Assembly (NCBI GenBank): GCA_018296165.2
Contig: JACKQL020000039.1
Span: 62,001 to 126,000, forward strand
Length of the DNA stretch: 64,000 nucleotides
Direction: 5' to 3'
DNA from: Termitomyces sp. T153
Lineage: Eukaryota > Basidiomycota > Agaricomycetes > Agaricales > Lyophyllaceae
The notes under the pieces were generated by a model. The model saw only the letters and a program-made list of their open reading frames with translations. It made no database searches and was not told the DNA's origin. A program made the position numbers and the translations under genes. This document shows, in pieces, positions 20,350 through 31,233 of this stretch (position 1 is its first letter; each line of letters opens with the position of its first letter).

Positions 20350-20874
20350 CGGCGCGGAGCATCAACGAAATACCCATGTACACTTGATCTATGTATGTAA
20401 TGATTTCACGTTCAATTGATTTCTGACGAAATCGCACTTGAAAAGTTTCATATCATTATGATCAAATTCTATTACAAAAATAATCTCTAGGGATCTACAT
20501 ACATACCATATAACTGGTGTCGGAGATTACTGACGCGTGACGTCACCTGCGCACGGTGAAAACGCCTCCGACTCGGACTCGGAAGAGCCTACGTCTGTCA
20601 AGGCAAGCACGCAAGATCAGCTCAGCGCAGCTCGGGCGGGGATCATGGATTGATTACTCATGTGCTTCCCACTTTTTTCGAGCCATGTCAGATAAAGACT
20701 TCACACGGGCCTACTGGATTTGAAAATTGCTTGCGGAGTCTGTGGTCGAACTTGAGCTTGGACTTGGACTTGGACTTGGACTTTGACCGCTGGTTTCTTC
20801 GTCTACGAATACGTCTACGCCGCGCACGCACGCACGCACGCGTGAAGACAAAGACAAAGACAAAGACCAAAAAC
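20350..20874. other. Intergenic, simple-sequence runs near the next gene
   Basis: It contains GACTCGGACTCGG (20570), a run of four GGACTT hexamers (20759-20781), CGCACGCACGCACG (20822) and AAGACAAAGACAAAGACAAAG (20846), all within about 100 bp of the start at 20875. They look like microsatellites in the promoter or 5' UTR. No gene was seen. Confidence 0.6.
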
Positions 20875-21517
20875 ATGGGCAGACCAACGATCTACCACAC
20901 ACCAGAACAAAAACGAGCGGCCCATAACGCAAAAAGCAGGAAAAACTACGCAAAGTACGTGATCTCCCCTCCCCCCGATTCGATCCCCTCCCTCTGGAAC
21001 ACACACCGAAAGAAACAGAGATATAATACGTGTTCGACGTATGATACAAAGGGAGCGGAAGGGTCTTATTGAGAGGTTGGAGGTCGAGATTGAGATACGT
21101 GACTTGGCGGCTTCGGCTCTGAGGGATCGAGGGTGAGTGGACGTGATCAATGTTCCATTGCAGGCATTAAGGTATAGGAGTAGTAGTAGTAGTAAAACCG
21201 AGGACGGAGACGCGCCCGGTGCTGGGATGCAGCCTACGCATGGGTAAGCAGACATAGTAAAAAATCCAGCGCAGGCACTACTGAGGTGTAGTGGTAGTGA
21301 CACCAAAGACGGAGACACGCACATGCCCGGCGATATCGAGATTGATCACGAAATGTTGTTCAAGTGGTCTAATGGGTTGATGACGACGAAACACCTGGTA
21401 GGCTCGTTGGACCCCGCGCATATGAGGGGGTATGTGACGTACCTCAAACAACAGCAGCGGCGCCAGTATAACCGCGAACAAAGATTTAACTATGTAGTCT
21501 TTCCGCCGCCGCTGTAA
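20875..21517 (+). CDS. Small basic/coiled-coil protein of unknown function (4 exons)
   Basis: I do not recognise a named family. Exons inferred from splice sites and frame: 20875-20954, 21019-21132, 21178-21243 and 21292-21517, giving about 161 residues. The N-terminus MGRPTIYHTPEQKRAAHNAK is strongly basic and runs into a predicted helix (RMIQRERKGLIERLEVEIEI), a layout similar to bZIP-like or bHLH-like DNA-binding heads that are common in Agaricomycetes. A Ser/Asp-rich linker follows, then HEMLFKWSNGLMTTKHLVGS and YLKQQQRRQYNREQRFNYVV. Exons 3 and 4 begin with related sequence and follow related introns, so the linker looks internally duplicated. Alternative acceptors 6 nt upstream (21172 and 21286) also keep the frame. 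Confidence 0.6.
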
Positions 21518-21819
21518 CGGTTGATTGTGTATTTTGTCTCGCGAGTACACGGATAATTTTTTCTTGAATTCTAGTACATACGTACACCGACGTGGTTTTT
21601 TTGTCGTTTACAGCCTTTTTAATCACAGCCCGGAAGAGAAAGAAAGCTAATCATACAACCTTTGAAAACCCATTACTGCCCACCCGCAGACGAACCCCAA
21701 CTGAGCCTCTTGTACCCCGCCACACTCCCCCCATGCGAACACCTCCTCTCCTTCTTCCCTCCACCCTCCCTAGAAGGAGAAATCAACAAAAAGACCCCAG
21801 ACCCAAGTCACCAAAGCAC
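21518..21819. other. Convergent intergenic region
   Basis: This is the 3' side of two convergent genes. Pro-rich ORFs here (21592-21966, 21662-21910) overlap the neighbouring gene and have no support. Confidence 0.4.
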
Positions 21820-23241
21820 TCACCCAAGCCCATGCACAAAGGTCGGCTCCTCGCTCAACCTCGCAAAATTACTCGGAAAAAGCGGGCCCGGGGTCGGATG
21901 TACACGTTGATCAGACGCGTCGGCTTCGTGGTCGTTGCTCTTCATCGACACGACGGACCCGAATGAGCCGGAGCGGCGGAAGACGGACGGTGGGCCTGCG
22001 GGCCCGTAGGTTCCGAGCTGGGGGCGGGAGCGCGGGGGCGTGGGCACGGGGTAGTTGTATGGGGGGAGAGGGGAGATGGGGGAGAGGGGTTTAGGGAGCG
22101 AGGGGGAGAAGGAGGGGACGGGGAGGGGGGACGGGGTGTTGGAGAGGTCGGAGAGGGAGATGGGTGTTGTGGAGATGCGGAGGCCTTGGATTTGGGAGGG
22201 GGCGATGAGGTGTTCTTTGTCGGGATTCTCGGTGGGTGTATTGTCTGTGGCTGATTCTTCTTCCTCCTCTGCGCGTTCTTGGATATCGTCGAGACCGAGA
22301 CCGCCATCGGCGCTGTGGGGATTTGGGGAGGAAGCGAGGAGGGGTTCGATGGAGAGAAAGGTGGACGAGGTGGGCTCGGCAGAAGGGTCGTGGTCGCTGG
22401 TGAGGGATAATGGGAGCGGAGAGCCCGGGCCTGAGTGCCTGCGATCGTACACAGGGGAATCCATGACAGCGTCCCAGTCTTCCCAGTGCCCTCGAGCGGA
22501 GCGACCGTGATCGTCAGATATGTCATCAGTGTCGATGCTGCAGCTGCTGTGGGAACTAGAGTAACCACGCTCGGGCTCGGGAGGGACATCAAGCTCGGGA
22601 GGGACTCCTAAAGCGGCTTTGACTCGCTCCCAGATGAGCTCAGAGTGGGAGATGATGCATCGGCGGGCTTGGAGGACCCAGGTGGCATCGGATGCTTGCT
22701 GGCGAGAGACCTGAGTGAGATGGTCGTGCAGCTGGGGATACGACCACTTTGCGGGGTCCGAGGAAGGGACTGTGATAGGAGCCAGCGTCTTTTCGAGCAG
22801 AGAAAAGAGCTTGGCAGAGGGGGGAGTGGCGATGAGAGCGGCTACTTCCGATGGACGATCGATGAAGGGGAGGAGGATGTCGTCTGGAAGGGGCGTAAAG
22901 GTGGCGGGGGCAGAGTGGGAGTCGGCGCGTTGGTGTGTGGCGGATCGGGCGAGGTCGACGAGCTGGTCTGGGGACAGGTGGGGGACGGCCGGGAGGGAGT
23001 GGGGGGACGCTGGGCGGAGGCGGGGGGAGGAGGGAGAGGGGGGGCGGAAGGACGATGTGGCGAAGCTGACGCGGTCGGGGCGGCGGAGGTGTGGCGGGGG
23101 GGAAGGGAGGCGGACGATGGTGAGGGTGCTGGAGGCGTGGACGTTGTGGGTGCGTGTGGCGTGCGTCCCCAGCGGGTCTGCGGCGCACACTGAGCCACGG
23201 CGGCTCGACAGTCTCTGCGCCATCGATGGATGCAACAGCAC
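21820..23241 (-). CDS. Hypothetical disordered protein, Pro/Ser-rich
   Basis: Intronless 473-codon ORF in a very GC-rich stretch. I do not recognise it. The first 90 residues and the last 250 are low complexity (Pro, Ser, Arg, then an acidic AEEEEESATDN patch). A folded-looking block of about 130 residues lies between (about residues 88-220): HLSPDQLVDLARSATHQRA, FTPLPDDILLPFIDRPSEVA, LFSLLEKTLAPI, WSYPQLHDHLTQVSRQQASD and WVLQARRCIISHSELIWERV. Its regular hydrophobic spacing suggests a helical domain. The start may be Met1 (23241) or Met7 (23223, MAQRLSSRRGSV). The start lies 54 nt downstream of the ISD11 stop on the same strand. The third codon position is strongly G/C, supporting real coding. 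No signal peptide or membrane segment. Confidence 0.7.
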   Translation of the reverse strand: MLLHPSMAQRLSSRRGSVCAADPLGTHATRTHNVHASSTLTIVRLPSPPPHLRRPDRVSFATSSFRPPSPSSPRLRPASPHSLPAVPHLSPDQLVDLARSATHQRADSHSAPATFTPLPDDILLPFIDRPSEVAALIATPPSAKLFSLLEKTLAPITVPSSDPAKWSYPQLHDHLTQVSRQQASDATWVLQARRCIISHSELIWERVKAALGVPPELDVPPEPERGYSSSHSSCSIDTDDISDDHGRSARGHWEDWDAVMDSPVYDRRHSGPGSPLPLSLTSDHDPSAEPTSSTFLSIEPLLASSPNPHSADGGLGLDDIQERAEEEEESATDNTPTENPDKEHLIAPSQIQGLRISTTPISLSDLSNTPSPLPVPSFSPSLPKPLSPISPLPPYNYPVPTPPRSRPQLGTYGPAGPPSVFRRSGSFGSVVSMKSNDHEADASDQRVHPTPGPLFPSNFARLSEEPTFVHGLG

Positions 23242-23295
23242 GCGGTCAGGTATTTCTAGTTCTGCGGCAGTTCCCGGATGACATCATGCTACTAT

Positions 23296-23594
23296 CTATT
23301 CGACTGCAAGCTTCCATCCCCCATACAACTGGTTCACCACTGCGCTCCGTCGCAGCACGCCCAGCTCCTTGACCGCGTCCCCGTACATTGCAGACACCCG
23401 TGTCGGGTCTGTCTCCGCCTGTCAGGAGCATTGTTAGATCAGAAGAAAAAAAAAGATGCATGGCATGCCTGGATGGCGCGGAAGGTGTGCTTTGTCCGCT
23501 GCAGAAAGTACATGCGGAAATTGTAAGACGCAAAGCTGCGCGAGACACGCAGGGTGGATGCGTAGAGGCGCAGGATGGCACTGCGGCTTGCCAT
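23296..23594 (-). CDS. ISD11: Iron-sulfur cluster assembly protein Isd11 (LYRM4)
   Basis: LYR-motif protein that stabilises the cysteine desulfurase Nfs1 in the mitochondrial matrix, where Fe-S clusters are built. Exon 1 (23594-23469) reads MASRSAILRLYASTLRVSRS, then FASYNFRMYFLQRTKHTFRA. It has the LYR-type L-Y-x4-R start and the FxxYNFRxYFxxR block typical of Isd11. Exon 2 (23418-23296) reads AETDPTRVSAMYGDAVKELG, VLRRSAVVNQLY and ends WKLAVE. About 82 residues, slightly shorter than human LYRM4 (91). The intron (23468-23419, 50 nt) has a GC donor and an AG acceptor; no GT donor joins these conserved halves. It is divergent from the ROM2-type gene with only 83 bp between start codons. Confidence 0.92.
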
Positions 23595-23677
23595 GGTGGT
23601 TGTGAAGAGGGTGGGGCGGCAGTTGCCGGAGTGCAGATTTGTCACTGTGCGTGACAACTGTTTCTCGTGCAGCCAGG
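23595..23677. promoter_or_regulatory. Compact divergent promoter, ISD11 / ROM2-type GEF
   Basis: Only 83 bp separate the two start codons, so promoter and both 5' UTRs must fit here or overlap the coding regions. I see no clear TATA box. Whether transcription starts inside this interval cannot be told from sequence. Confidence 0.5.
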
Positions 23678-26600
23678 ATGGACCGCCCGCTCGGCCCTCG
23701 CCAGCCGCCCGACAAGCGCCACGCTGCGTACGAGGACATCTTCGGCCGCCCCGGCGCATCGCACCATCGCCCGCCGCCGCACATCCCGCCGCCGTATCCC
23801 TACCGCGCGCGCTCCGTCCAGCAGTACGTCTACCACCGCGCCCCCGACCCGCCCCGCATTGGCCTCAGCCTCGACCACGCCGGCCCCTCCAGCGACCAGG
23901 GCACCGACGAAGACAGCGAGCTGCCCTGGGCCCGCAGCGACCATGTCGGTACGTCCTTTGCTCGCCACCTGACCTCTCATGACGCCTCCCAGTCCTCGAC
24001 AGCCACTTTGTATGTGCCCCGTCCACTCACACACCCGTCCCCCAGACGCCCTCGGTCCGGTCCTCCGTGGCCAGCGCCCCCCTCCCCGACCACGCCGTCT
24101 CCCTCGCCGGCCACCCGTCCCGCCGCTCCCTCGAGTCGGTCGGCTCCATCCCCGCCCCCCGCCGCGACAGAGCCCCACAGGACAGATCCATGTCCATGTC
24201 CGCCGCCCCCCAGCAGCGCCGCATCTCCCGTCCCACACTCCCCCAGCAGGGCCGCAGCTCCCCCGCCTCCGTCCGCCCCGTCCGCAAAACCCCCATCGTA
24301 TACCCCGCCCTCCTCTCCCGCGTCGCAGAGGCCTTCCGCGACCGCATATCCCTCTCCGACAGAGTCAAGGATGGCCTCACCTACAAGGCCGCCTTTGACG
24401 GCCGCGAAGCCGTCGATAAAATCGCCTACATCATCAAGACCACCGACCGCAACCTTGCTCTCCTCCTCGGACGCGCCCTCGACGCCCAAAAGTTTTTCCA
24501 CGATGTCACCTACGACCATCGCCTCCGAGACAGCGCCAGTGAGCTCTATCACTTTCGCACAAAGCTCCCGAGTCCCTTTGTCAGCGGCGAACTCCCCAAT
24601 GTCCGCGTCGATCTCGGCGACTTTCCTGCACAGGTTATTTTCGCCTTCTTGTCTTGTCACATCCCGCTAAACTCTGCGTGAACAGGAAAAATTCGATGTG
24701 TCGCGACCAAGAAAGGGCTCCGTCGGCTCAGATGACGTCCCCCTCCCGTCTGGAGTCTTCACCTTGCTCACCGATTGTTATTCTCCCACCTGTTCGCGAG
24801 ATCAGCTGTGTTATAGCATCGCATGCCCAAGACGCCTCGAGCAGCAGTCCAGACTGAACATGAAGCCCCAGCCGGGCTTGTCCAAACAAATCAGCAGAGA
24901 GAGCCTGGGTGACGTTGCTGCAAGTTTGCCTTTTTCCAATTTCATTGCATTTTAACCCGTCTCTGTTCAGGAACCCGGCACGCTCTGGATCCATTCCGTT
25001 CCTCAGGAGATCGTCAACAGCGTCTCTGATGCCGAAAAGAAACGACAAGAGGCTATAAACGAAGTCATCTACACCGAGCGTGACTTTGTACGGGACATGG
25101 AGTATCTCCGTGATGTGCGCGCCAAGCCCCAAATTCTCGTCTTACCACTCACTGTCCTCCCAACAGACATGGATAGGCCGCCTCAAAGACTCTGACGTCA
25201 TTCCCGTAGATCGCAGGACCGATTTCCTGACCCATGTGTTTTGGAACCTCCACGACATTATCGCTGTCAACACGAGGCTCCGCGACGCGCTCAACAAGAG
25301 ACAAAAGTCGTATGCGGTCGTTGAGCGTATCGGGGACGTGCTTTTGGATGTCGTGCCGCATTTTGGACCCTTTGTCCAGTATGGGTCCCATCAGCTGTAC
25401 GGCAAGTATGAGTTTGAAAAGGAGAAGAATGCGAATGCCGCTTTTGCTCTGTTTGTTGAGGTGGGTGGGGACTTTGTTGTGGTGAATTGACTGATAGCAT
25501 ACGGACAGACGACTGAACGACTTCCGGAATCGCGTAAACTGGAATTGAATGCATATCTTACGAAACCTACCACTCGGCTGGCGAGGTACCCGTTGTTGCT
25601 CGAAGCTGTGCTCAAGCATACCCCGGACGACAGTCCGGACAAGACTGCACTTCCGAAAGTGATCACCATTATCCGTGATTTTCTGCGCAGAGTGAATGAG
25701 GAGAGTGGAAAGACGGAGAATCGGTTCAATCTCATGCAGCTTGAGCAGCAGCTGGTTTTTAGACCTGGAGAGCAGGTGGTGAGTAGAGTCTTTGATTTTT
25801 GGTGGGATTCCTCGTTGACAGGTATTAGGATCTGCTTTTGAAAGAGGAAGGCCGTCAGCTGATTGGGAAGGATACGTTCAATAAGCGTGATGGAGATATC
25901 CAAGTTTACATGTTTGACCATGCTATTCTCTTTACCAAGCCTATGAAAACCAAGCAGCACGAACAGTTCAAGGTGTATCGACGTGTAAGCATTGTTGTTG
26001 TCTTTTTTTTTACACACATATGCATGCATACTCTCCCAGCCTATACCACTAGAGCTCCTGCTCATCGCCGCACCCGAAGACGCCGCACAGACCGCCAACA
26101 GGCGAGGAAAACACGGCGTCGTGAGGAAACAATCTCTCAATCGCGTATCAGCGACCGGTGTCCCGCCCATCGTCGTCAAAGCCGAAGCAAAAGGCCAAAA
26201 CTGGATCAACTTTATGCATCTCGGGCGCAAGTTTTATAATCTCGTTCTGTGGGCGCCGACGCCTGTGCTGCATAAGAAGTGGCTGGATTTGATCGTGAGG
26301 CAGCAGACGCTGTTGCGCGATAGGAGTATGATTTTTGATACTGTGGTGCTGAATGAGGGGTTTTTTCATGGGCCCAATAGGGTTAATTGTGCGGCGCCGT
26401 TTAGTGAGTGGTCGTGTTGTGTTTTTGGTTCCAAGTTGATGGATGTATAGATGGGGGACGGAAGATTGTGTATGGGACAAATGACGGTGTTTATATTACT
26501 GACCTTCGCGATGCCGGGCGGGAACCTACTAGGGTCCTAGCGTTGTTGGATGTGTCGCAGGTGGATGTGTTGGAGGATTATCAGCTTTTGATCGTCTTGT

Positions 26601-27827
26601 CTGGTGATTGTCTCTTTTTGTGGATTATTGCGGGTTTTATCTGATTCTTGCTGCTGTAGAGAGACAAGTGATCACGTTCCCTCTTGATGCTTTGGATCCC
26701 AATGACCCACTTGCTGGTTTGAAACGTGCCAAACGCATCTCGTCGCATACCTCGTTTTTCAAGGCGGGCTTTTGTCTTGGCAGAGTTCTTGTTTGTATTG
26801 TCAAGTCTAGCCAGCTTTCTAGCACGTTCAAGACGTTGGAACCTATTGACCAGAATGTTCGAGGACGCGCGAAACCTACGTTTCGTAAGCTGTTGCAGGG
26901 TGGTAATGATACACTCAAGCTGTTCAGAGTGAGTTGCGGTTATATCGACAAGTTGTCCCTAACGAGTACTTTTCAGGAGTTTTATATTCCTGTAGAGTCG
27001 ACGTCGATTCATTATCTCAAGACCAAGATGTGTGTTGGTTGTTCTCGAGGCTTTGAGATTGTCGACCTCGAGAGCTTGGATACGCAAGGCTTGCTTGATC
27101 CGAATGATGAGAGCCTCGAGTTTGTCCGGAAACGGGAGAATCTACGGCCTATGGCGATCTACCGGATTCACAACGAGTTTTTATTGTGCTATGATGGTTC
27201 GTCCGTGATATCACCGGCATTGCTCATTTTAACGATGACGTCGTTAGAGTTTGCGTTTTACGTCAACAAGAACGGCCGTCAATCACGGAAAGACTTTATG
27301 GTTCACTGGGAGGGTAATCCCACCGGTTTTGGTGTGCTTCTTTTTTTTTTTATTGTTTGTGAGGCACGGATTGACTGGGATTGTGAAAAGCGCTTCATGA
27401 ACCGTATGTTTTGGCGTTTGAACCGTCGTTTGTCGAGGTTCGACATATAGAGACTGGGTACCTATCACAAGTCATTCAGGGCGCGAATCTGCGTTTGCTG
27501 TTCGCGGATACTCCGCCTTCGGTCACGAATTCTGTTAGTCCGGTGCAGATTTATCCACCGCATATGGGATATGAGTATCATAACCATAACCATAACCCTT
27601 ATGCTGCGCCGGCTCATACTGCGTATGGGGGCTACGGCGCTTCTCCGTATGGACAGTACCAGCATCCGAATTCGTTCCAGCAGCAGCAGCAGCAGCGGAA
27701 CCCACAAGGGATAGGAAGGGATGAGATTTTGATCGTGTCTGATGATCGTGTGCTTGCGTTACGTCCGACGGGGGGATCGCAACGGCTTGTATCGGACTCT
27801 GCTTCGATGTTGTCTGTGCCACGGTGA
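23678..27827 (+). CDS. ROM2: RHO1 guanine-nucleotide exchange factor, ROM1/ROM2 type (DEP-DH-PH-CNH)
   Basis: Activates Rho1 in the cell-wall integrity pathway at the plasma membrane. The start at 23678 (MDRPLGPRQPPDK) opens a Pro/Arg-rich disordered head. A DEP-like region follows (LLSRVAEAFRDRISLSDRVK ... FHDVTYDHRLRDS, about 24310-24560). The DH domain lies at about 25040-25800: EVIYTERDFVRDMEYL, then YLTKPTTRLARYPLLLEAVL (the CR3 helix), HTPDDSPDKTALPKV. Then PH (about 25830-26330: DIQVYMFDHAILFTKP, KWLDLIVRQQTLL) and CNH (about 26450-27530: GTNDGVYITDLRDAGREPTR ... HWEGNPTGF|ALHEPYVLAFEP ... YLSQVIQGANLRLLF). A Gln/His-rich tail ends VSDSASMLSVPR. Many short introns, for example 24961-25500 and 27337-27400. 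Domain order and tail match ROM2. Over 1,100 residues. Confidence 0.92.
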
Positions 27828-29197
27828 TGCCCTCCCCCCCCCCTCCTCCCGTTTGTAATGTAGTTGGTTGGTTAGTTTTTTTTTTTATGTACTGCTGAGT
27901 ATTTTTTTTTTCTTCTTCTTCGTAGCACGTTCTTTTGCTTTTTTTTCGATTTTTTTTTTCGATTTGCTGTTCGTTTCGTATCTCTCTCTCTCTCTCACAC
28001 ACGTCGTCGTCGTATTTAGTACCCCCGCATCTGTATTTTGTTCATAGTAATGATGGATCACGAGTGCTCTGTTTCCCGCGGGCGGGAGAAGCATGTGATG
28101 GGGGGATACGGAGGTGAATTTGTTTGGGTGTTTGAGTGATTGAGTCTTGTGGGCTATGCTGGTGAAGGAAGGTAGGAAGACGGGTGTGGTGATATATCTG
28201 TTGCAGCGCTTTTTTCTTCTTGTGGGCATGCTTGAGGAGGTTGTTGAAGTTGGGCGTAGGGTCATTTGCTGATGAGAGGCTGATGGTTGTGGATTTTTGT
28301 TATCCTTTCTCATTTTGTGGATTTTGTATCCTGAGGCTCAGAGGGTTCGGCAATAGCTTAGCTTCTTGTTCGAGAAATAAGGTAAAGTTGAGGGTCTGAT
28401 CATAGTACTTGGGGCGACGTGAATCCGCCACTACGAACTGCCACACGCACTTCTGCGAGGAAAACTATATCACACATCAATGTGACACCCAACCCGCGTA
28501 CAATACTTACACTTGGCGTAGAGTACTCTTTACCCCCGCCTCTTAGCCCTGTAATGTGGCCTTGCCGGCGGTATAGTCTGATTTCATCATCATTATAGTA
28601 CTTGGGGAAAGATGCAGTCATTCCATGCATGCATAAAGCAACTCCTAAGCCTGACATCCTTAGGTGAAATGAAGACCAAAACCGGGGATGTGATATGGCT
28701 GATGGATGAATCGTGCTTGGACTCAATTGACTACCTTTGACACATTCGTCGAAGTGTCGATGAAAATAAGACGAAGAATGACTTCGATGATACCTTTATT
28801 TATAAATAGTACGCGGATTTGCAAAAGCCAAGAGATTGATGGTCCCTTCCCGCATCAATATCGGTCCATATCGTGCACAGTCACGACGGTTTTCCTATTT
28901 TTCCCGTCGTCTTTGAGATTTCGAGCAAGACGCTTGGTGCATTCACATTTCTAAATCGGAAGCCTAAGACGATACTACATAGGTGATTGAGAGAAAGGTC
29001 CTTAGCCACAATGCATCTGTGTCCATACTTGATTCGTGACAAGCTTCCACCCGCGGTACCTTGGGTTCCACGTGAGCAAAAATACTTGCGGCAAAATGAA
29101 TGGATGATTTGTTTTTCTTGTTCTCCCATCTCAAGACTATCCGCGCCGCCGTAAGCGCAACCGCCATTCTTTTATCACCCCCCGTTCGCTACCCATC
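27828..29197. other. Long intergenic region; poly-T and microsatellite tracts
   Basis: After the ROM2-type stop come C8-9, several T9-T10 runs, (TC)n, (CA)n and (GTC)n tracts (27833-28010), plausible 3' UTR and terminator sequence. A minus-strand reading at 28650-28400 shows a good splice-like donor (GTAAGT, about 28510) inside a short open frame (MHGMTASFPKYYNDDEIRLY...), perhaps a small spliced gene, with no homology I recognise. The stretch 28740-29197 should hold the chitin deacetylase promoter. Confidence 0.4.
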
Positions 29198-31072
29198 ATG
29201 AGGTCCTCCCCTTCTCTTCTAGCTCTCCTTGCTCTTGTGGGCACCTCTCATGCCACTCGTCACGCTGAGATTGTTCACAAACGCCAGGCAGCTGCAGTGG
29301 CTGCTGGAGTCACCCTTGTGCCAGCTGCTTCTGGCACGTCTATTCCCCCACTTTCAAGCATCACATTTGGTATGCCTTCCCAAGCTACGCTTCCCGTCAG
29401 CAAAACGTTCTCTGCTGGTGCTTCGGCTCCTGTCTCTGGTGCCCCTGCGCTCCCAACCCCTTGTGCGTCCTCTGAACAATTTTGGCCTCGCCACGTCGAT
29501 GTAACTCAATCTACTAGTCGTGTTTAACCTTGCGGATTGGCCACTGGAGGATCATATTCCTGATACAGGTGATTGTCTGCTCATGATCTTTGATCAAACT
29601 ATTGACCTGTCACAGACTCGGATGAAGTAACGATGTGGATGAAGGAGCTTGAAGGAAAGAACATTCCAAACATTCCCCCGACTGTGGATGGTTCTTGCGT
29701 CAACGATACTGCCGCCGCCGCCGATGCCGCCAACCGCGGGTGGTGGACATGTGGAGGTTACACACGATCCACCGGTAAGGCTTTAAAGTTTGATCGTCTT
29801 GTCGCCTGCCTAACACCCAAGTAGATATTGTTGCTTGCCCCGACAAGTTCACGTGGGGTGTCAGGTAAATAACAATGATGGTTATATGAGCGATGTGCCC
29901 TGATTTCTTCAATAGTTTCGATGATGGGCCATCACCCTACAGTAAGTTGAAGCATTCTTTTTCGGTCAGAAACACCACTAACAATCTACCAACAGCTCAG
30001 TATGTTTTGGATGCTTGTTCTCAGCCCATTAACTAACATTGTTTGCAAGAACCCTTTTGAACTACCTTGACCAGAAGAACGTTTCGGCGACTTTCTTTGT
30101 CGTGGGATCTCGTGTGGTAGAGCGCCCCCAAGTTCTGCTCGAAGAATACATGGCCGGCCATGAGATCAGTGTTCACACTTGGTCACATAAAGTATGTGGA
30201 AAATGGCATATTTAGACCGGAATTTGACCGTCGTGTTTCCAGCATCTCACATCTTTGACGAACGAGCAGATTGTTGCTGAATTGGGATGGACTCGCCATG
30301 CCATCCGCACTGTTCTCGGTGTCACCCCCACCACAATGCGGCCTCCCTATGGCGACATCGGTATGACGCTTTCTAGTCTTAGTTTTATCCTTATGTCTGA
30401 TTATGCAATAGATGATCGAGTCCGTGCTATTTCGCTCGCAATGGGACTGGTTCCCATCATGTGGACTCGTACACCTGATGGTAAGCAATTTGACACTAAC
30501 GGTACGTATCAGTCAGAATTCCTGTCTGCCCAAAGTTTCCTCATACCCTTGACTAGATTGGAAGGTTGCTGGTGGCTTGGTTGCTGGACCGGATTCTTTC
30601 GCCACTTTCCAAAACATCCTCTCTAACGCTACAGTCATCAATACTGGGTGAGTACTACTTTTGTTTATGATTTCCCCCGTTTATCAACAACGGTTTTAGT
30701 TTCATTGTTCTGCAGCACGATCTCTACCAGATCACTGTTGATCTCGCCATTGGTTATACCCTCAATGCCGCTCTGACCCACAATCCTCCCTTTAAGGTGA
30801 TTTATCTATTTCCTATTTTTTTCCCTTTTTGGGTTCTGACTTGGTCAAACTAGCTGGAGGCCATTGGCAAATGCAGCAACCTATCCACATCGGATCTCTA
30901 CTTCGAATCTAACACAAATAAAACGTTCCCCAGCTATAATAACTCAAACCATGGATTTGACATTGATGGAGATGGAGTTCTAGAGTTGCAGTTACAGAGT
31001 GCTGGCTTCACAAACATGGTCCCTTTCTTCAGTACAGCTATCGTAGCAGGCGTTATTGCTATGTTCGTATAG
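29198..31072 (+). CDS. Chitin deacetylase (NodB domain, probably GPI-anchored)
   Basis: Removes acetyl groups from chitin to make chitosan in the cell wall. A signal peptide is clear (MRSSPSLLALLALVGTSHA). A Ser/Ala/Pro-rich region and WWTCGGYTRST precede the catalytic domain. NodB motifs are complete: SFDDGPSPYT (motif 1, the catalytic and metal Asp pair), HEISVHTWSHK (motif 2, H-x-W-S-H), TTMRPPYGDID (motif 3, RPPYGD), IMWTRTPDGKQFD (motif 4) and IVLQHDLY (motif 5, LxHD). Several asparagines in NxS/T are potential glycosylation sites. The C-terminus ends with a hydrophobic run (FFSTAIVAGVIAMFV, stop 31070-31072) without a cytoplasmic tail, typical of a GPI signal. About 8-9 exons with short introns; total about 460 residues. 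Confidence 0.92.
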
Positions 31073-31233
31073 ATTGACTATGATATAATGACTGCACATG
31101 AAATGCTGGAGGGGTACATTCGGGCCGCACATCACTGCGTCACTGCCACATGATCGGATATCGCCGTAATTTAGGAACGCTGAGACAAGGGACATCTTAG
31201 TAGCCATCTTACGGGGCTCGAGCTCATTTCTTC

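Noticed and set aside
20688..21324. Long minus-strand Arg-rich and Ser-rich ORFs opposite the coiled-coil gene
   Set aside because: They are shadows of microsatellite runs and of the plus-strand exons; no domain, and the plus-strand reading gives consistent splice sites.
21942..23281. Alternative-frame ORFs of 150-216 codons overlapping the 473-codon protein
   Set aside because: They are GC-rich shadow frames consisting of Pro/Ser/Arg or Gly/Glu; only the 473-codon frame contains a block of ordinary composition.
23642..24660. Minus-strand ORFs of 198-227 codons against the ROM2-type gene
   Set aside because: Gly/Asp/Glu-rich antisense shadows of a G/C-biased coding exon.
26148..26480. Minus-strand ORF across the PH region of the Rho GEF
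   Set aside because: Antisense of a clearly conserved plus-strand domain.
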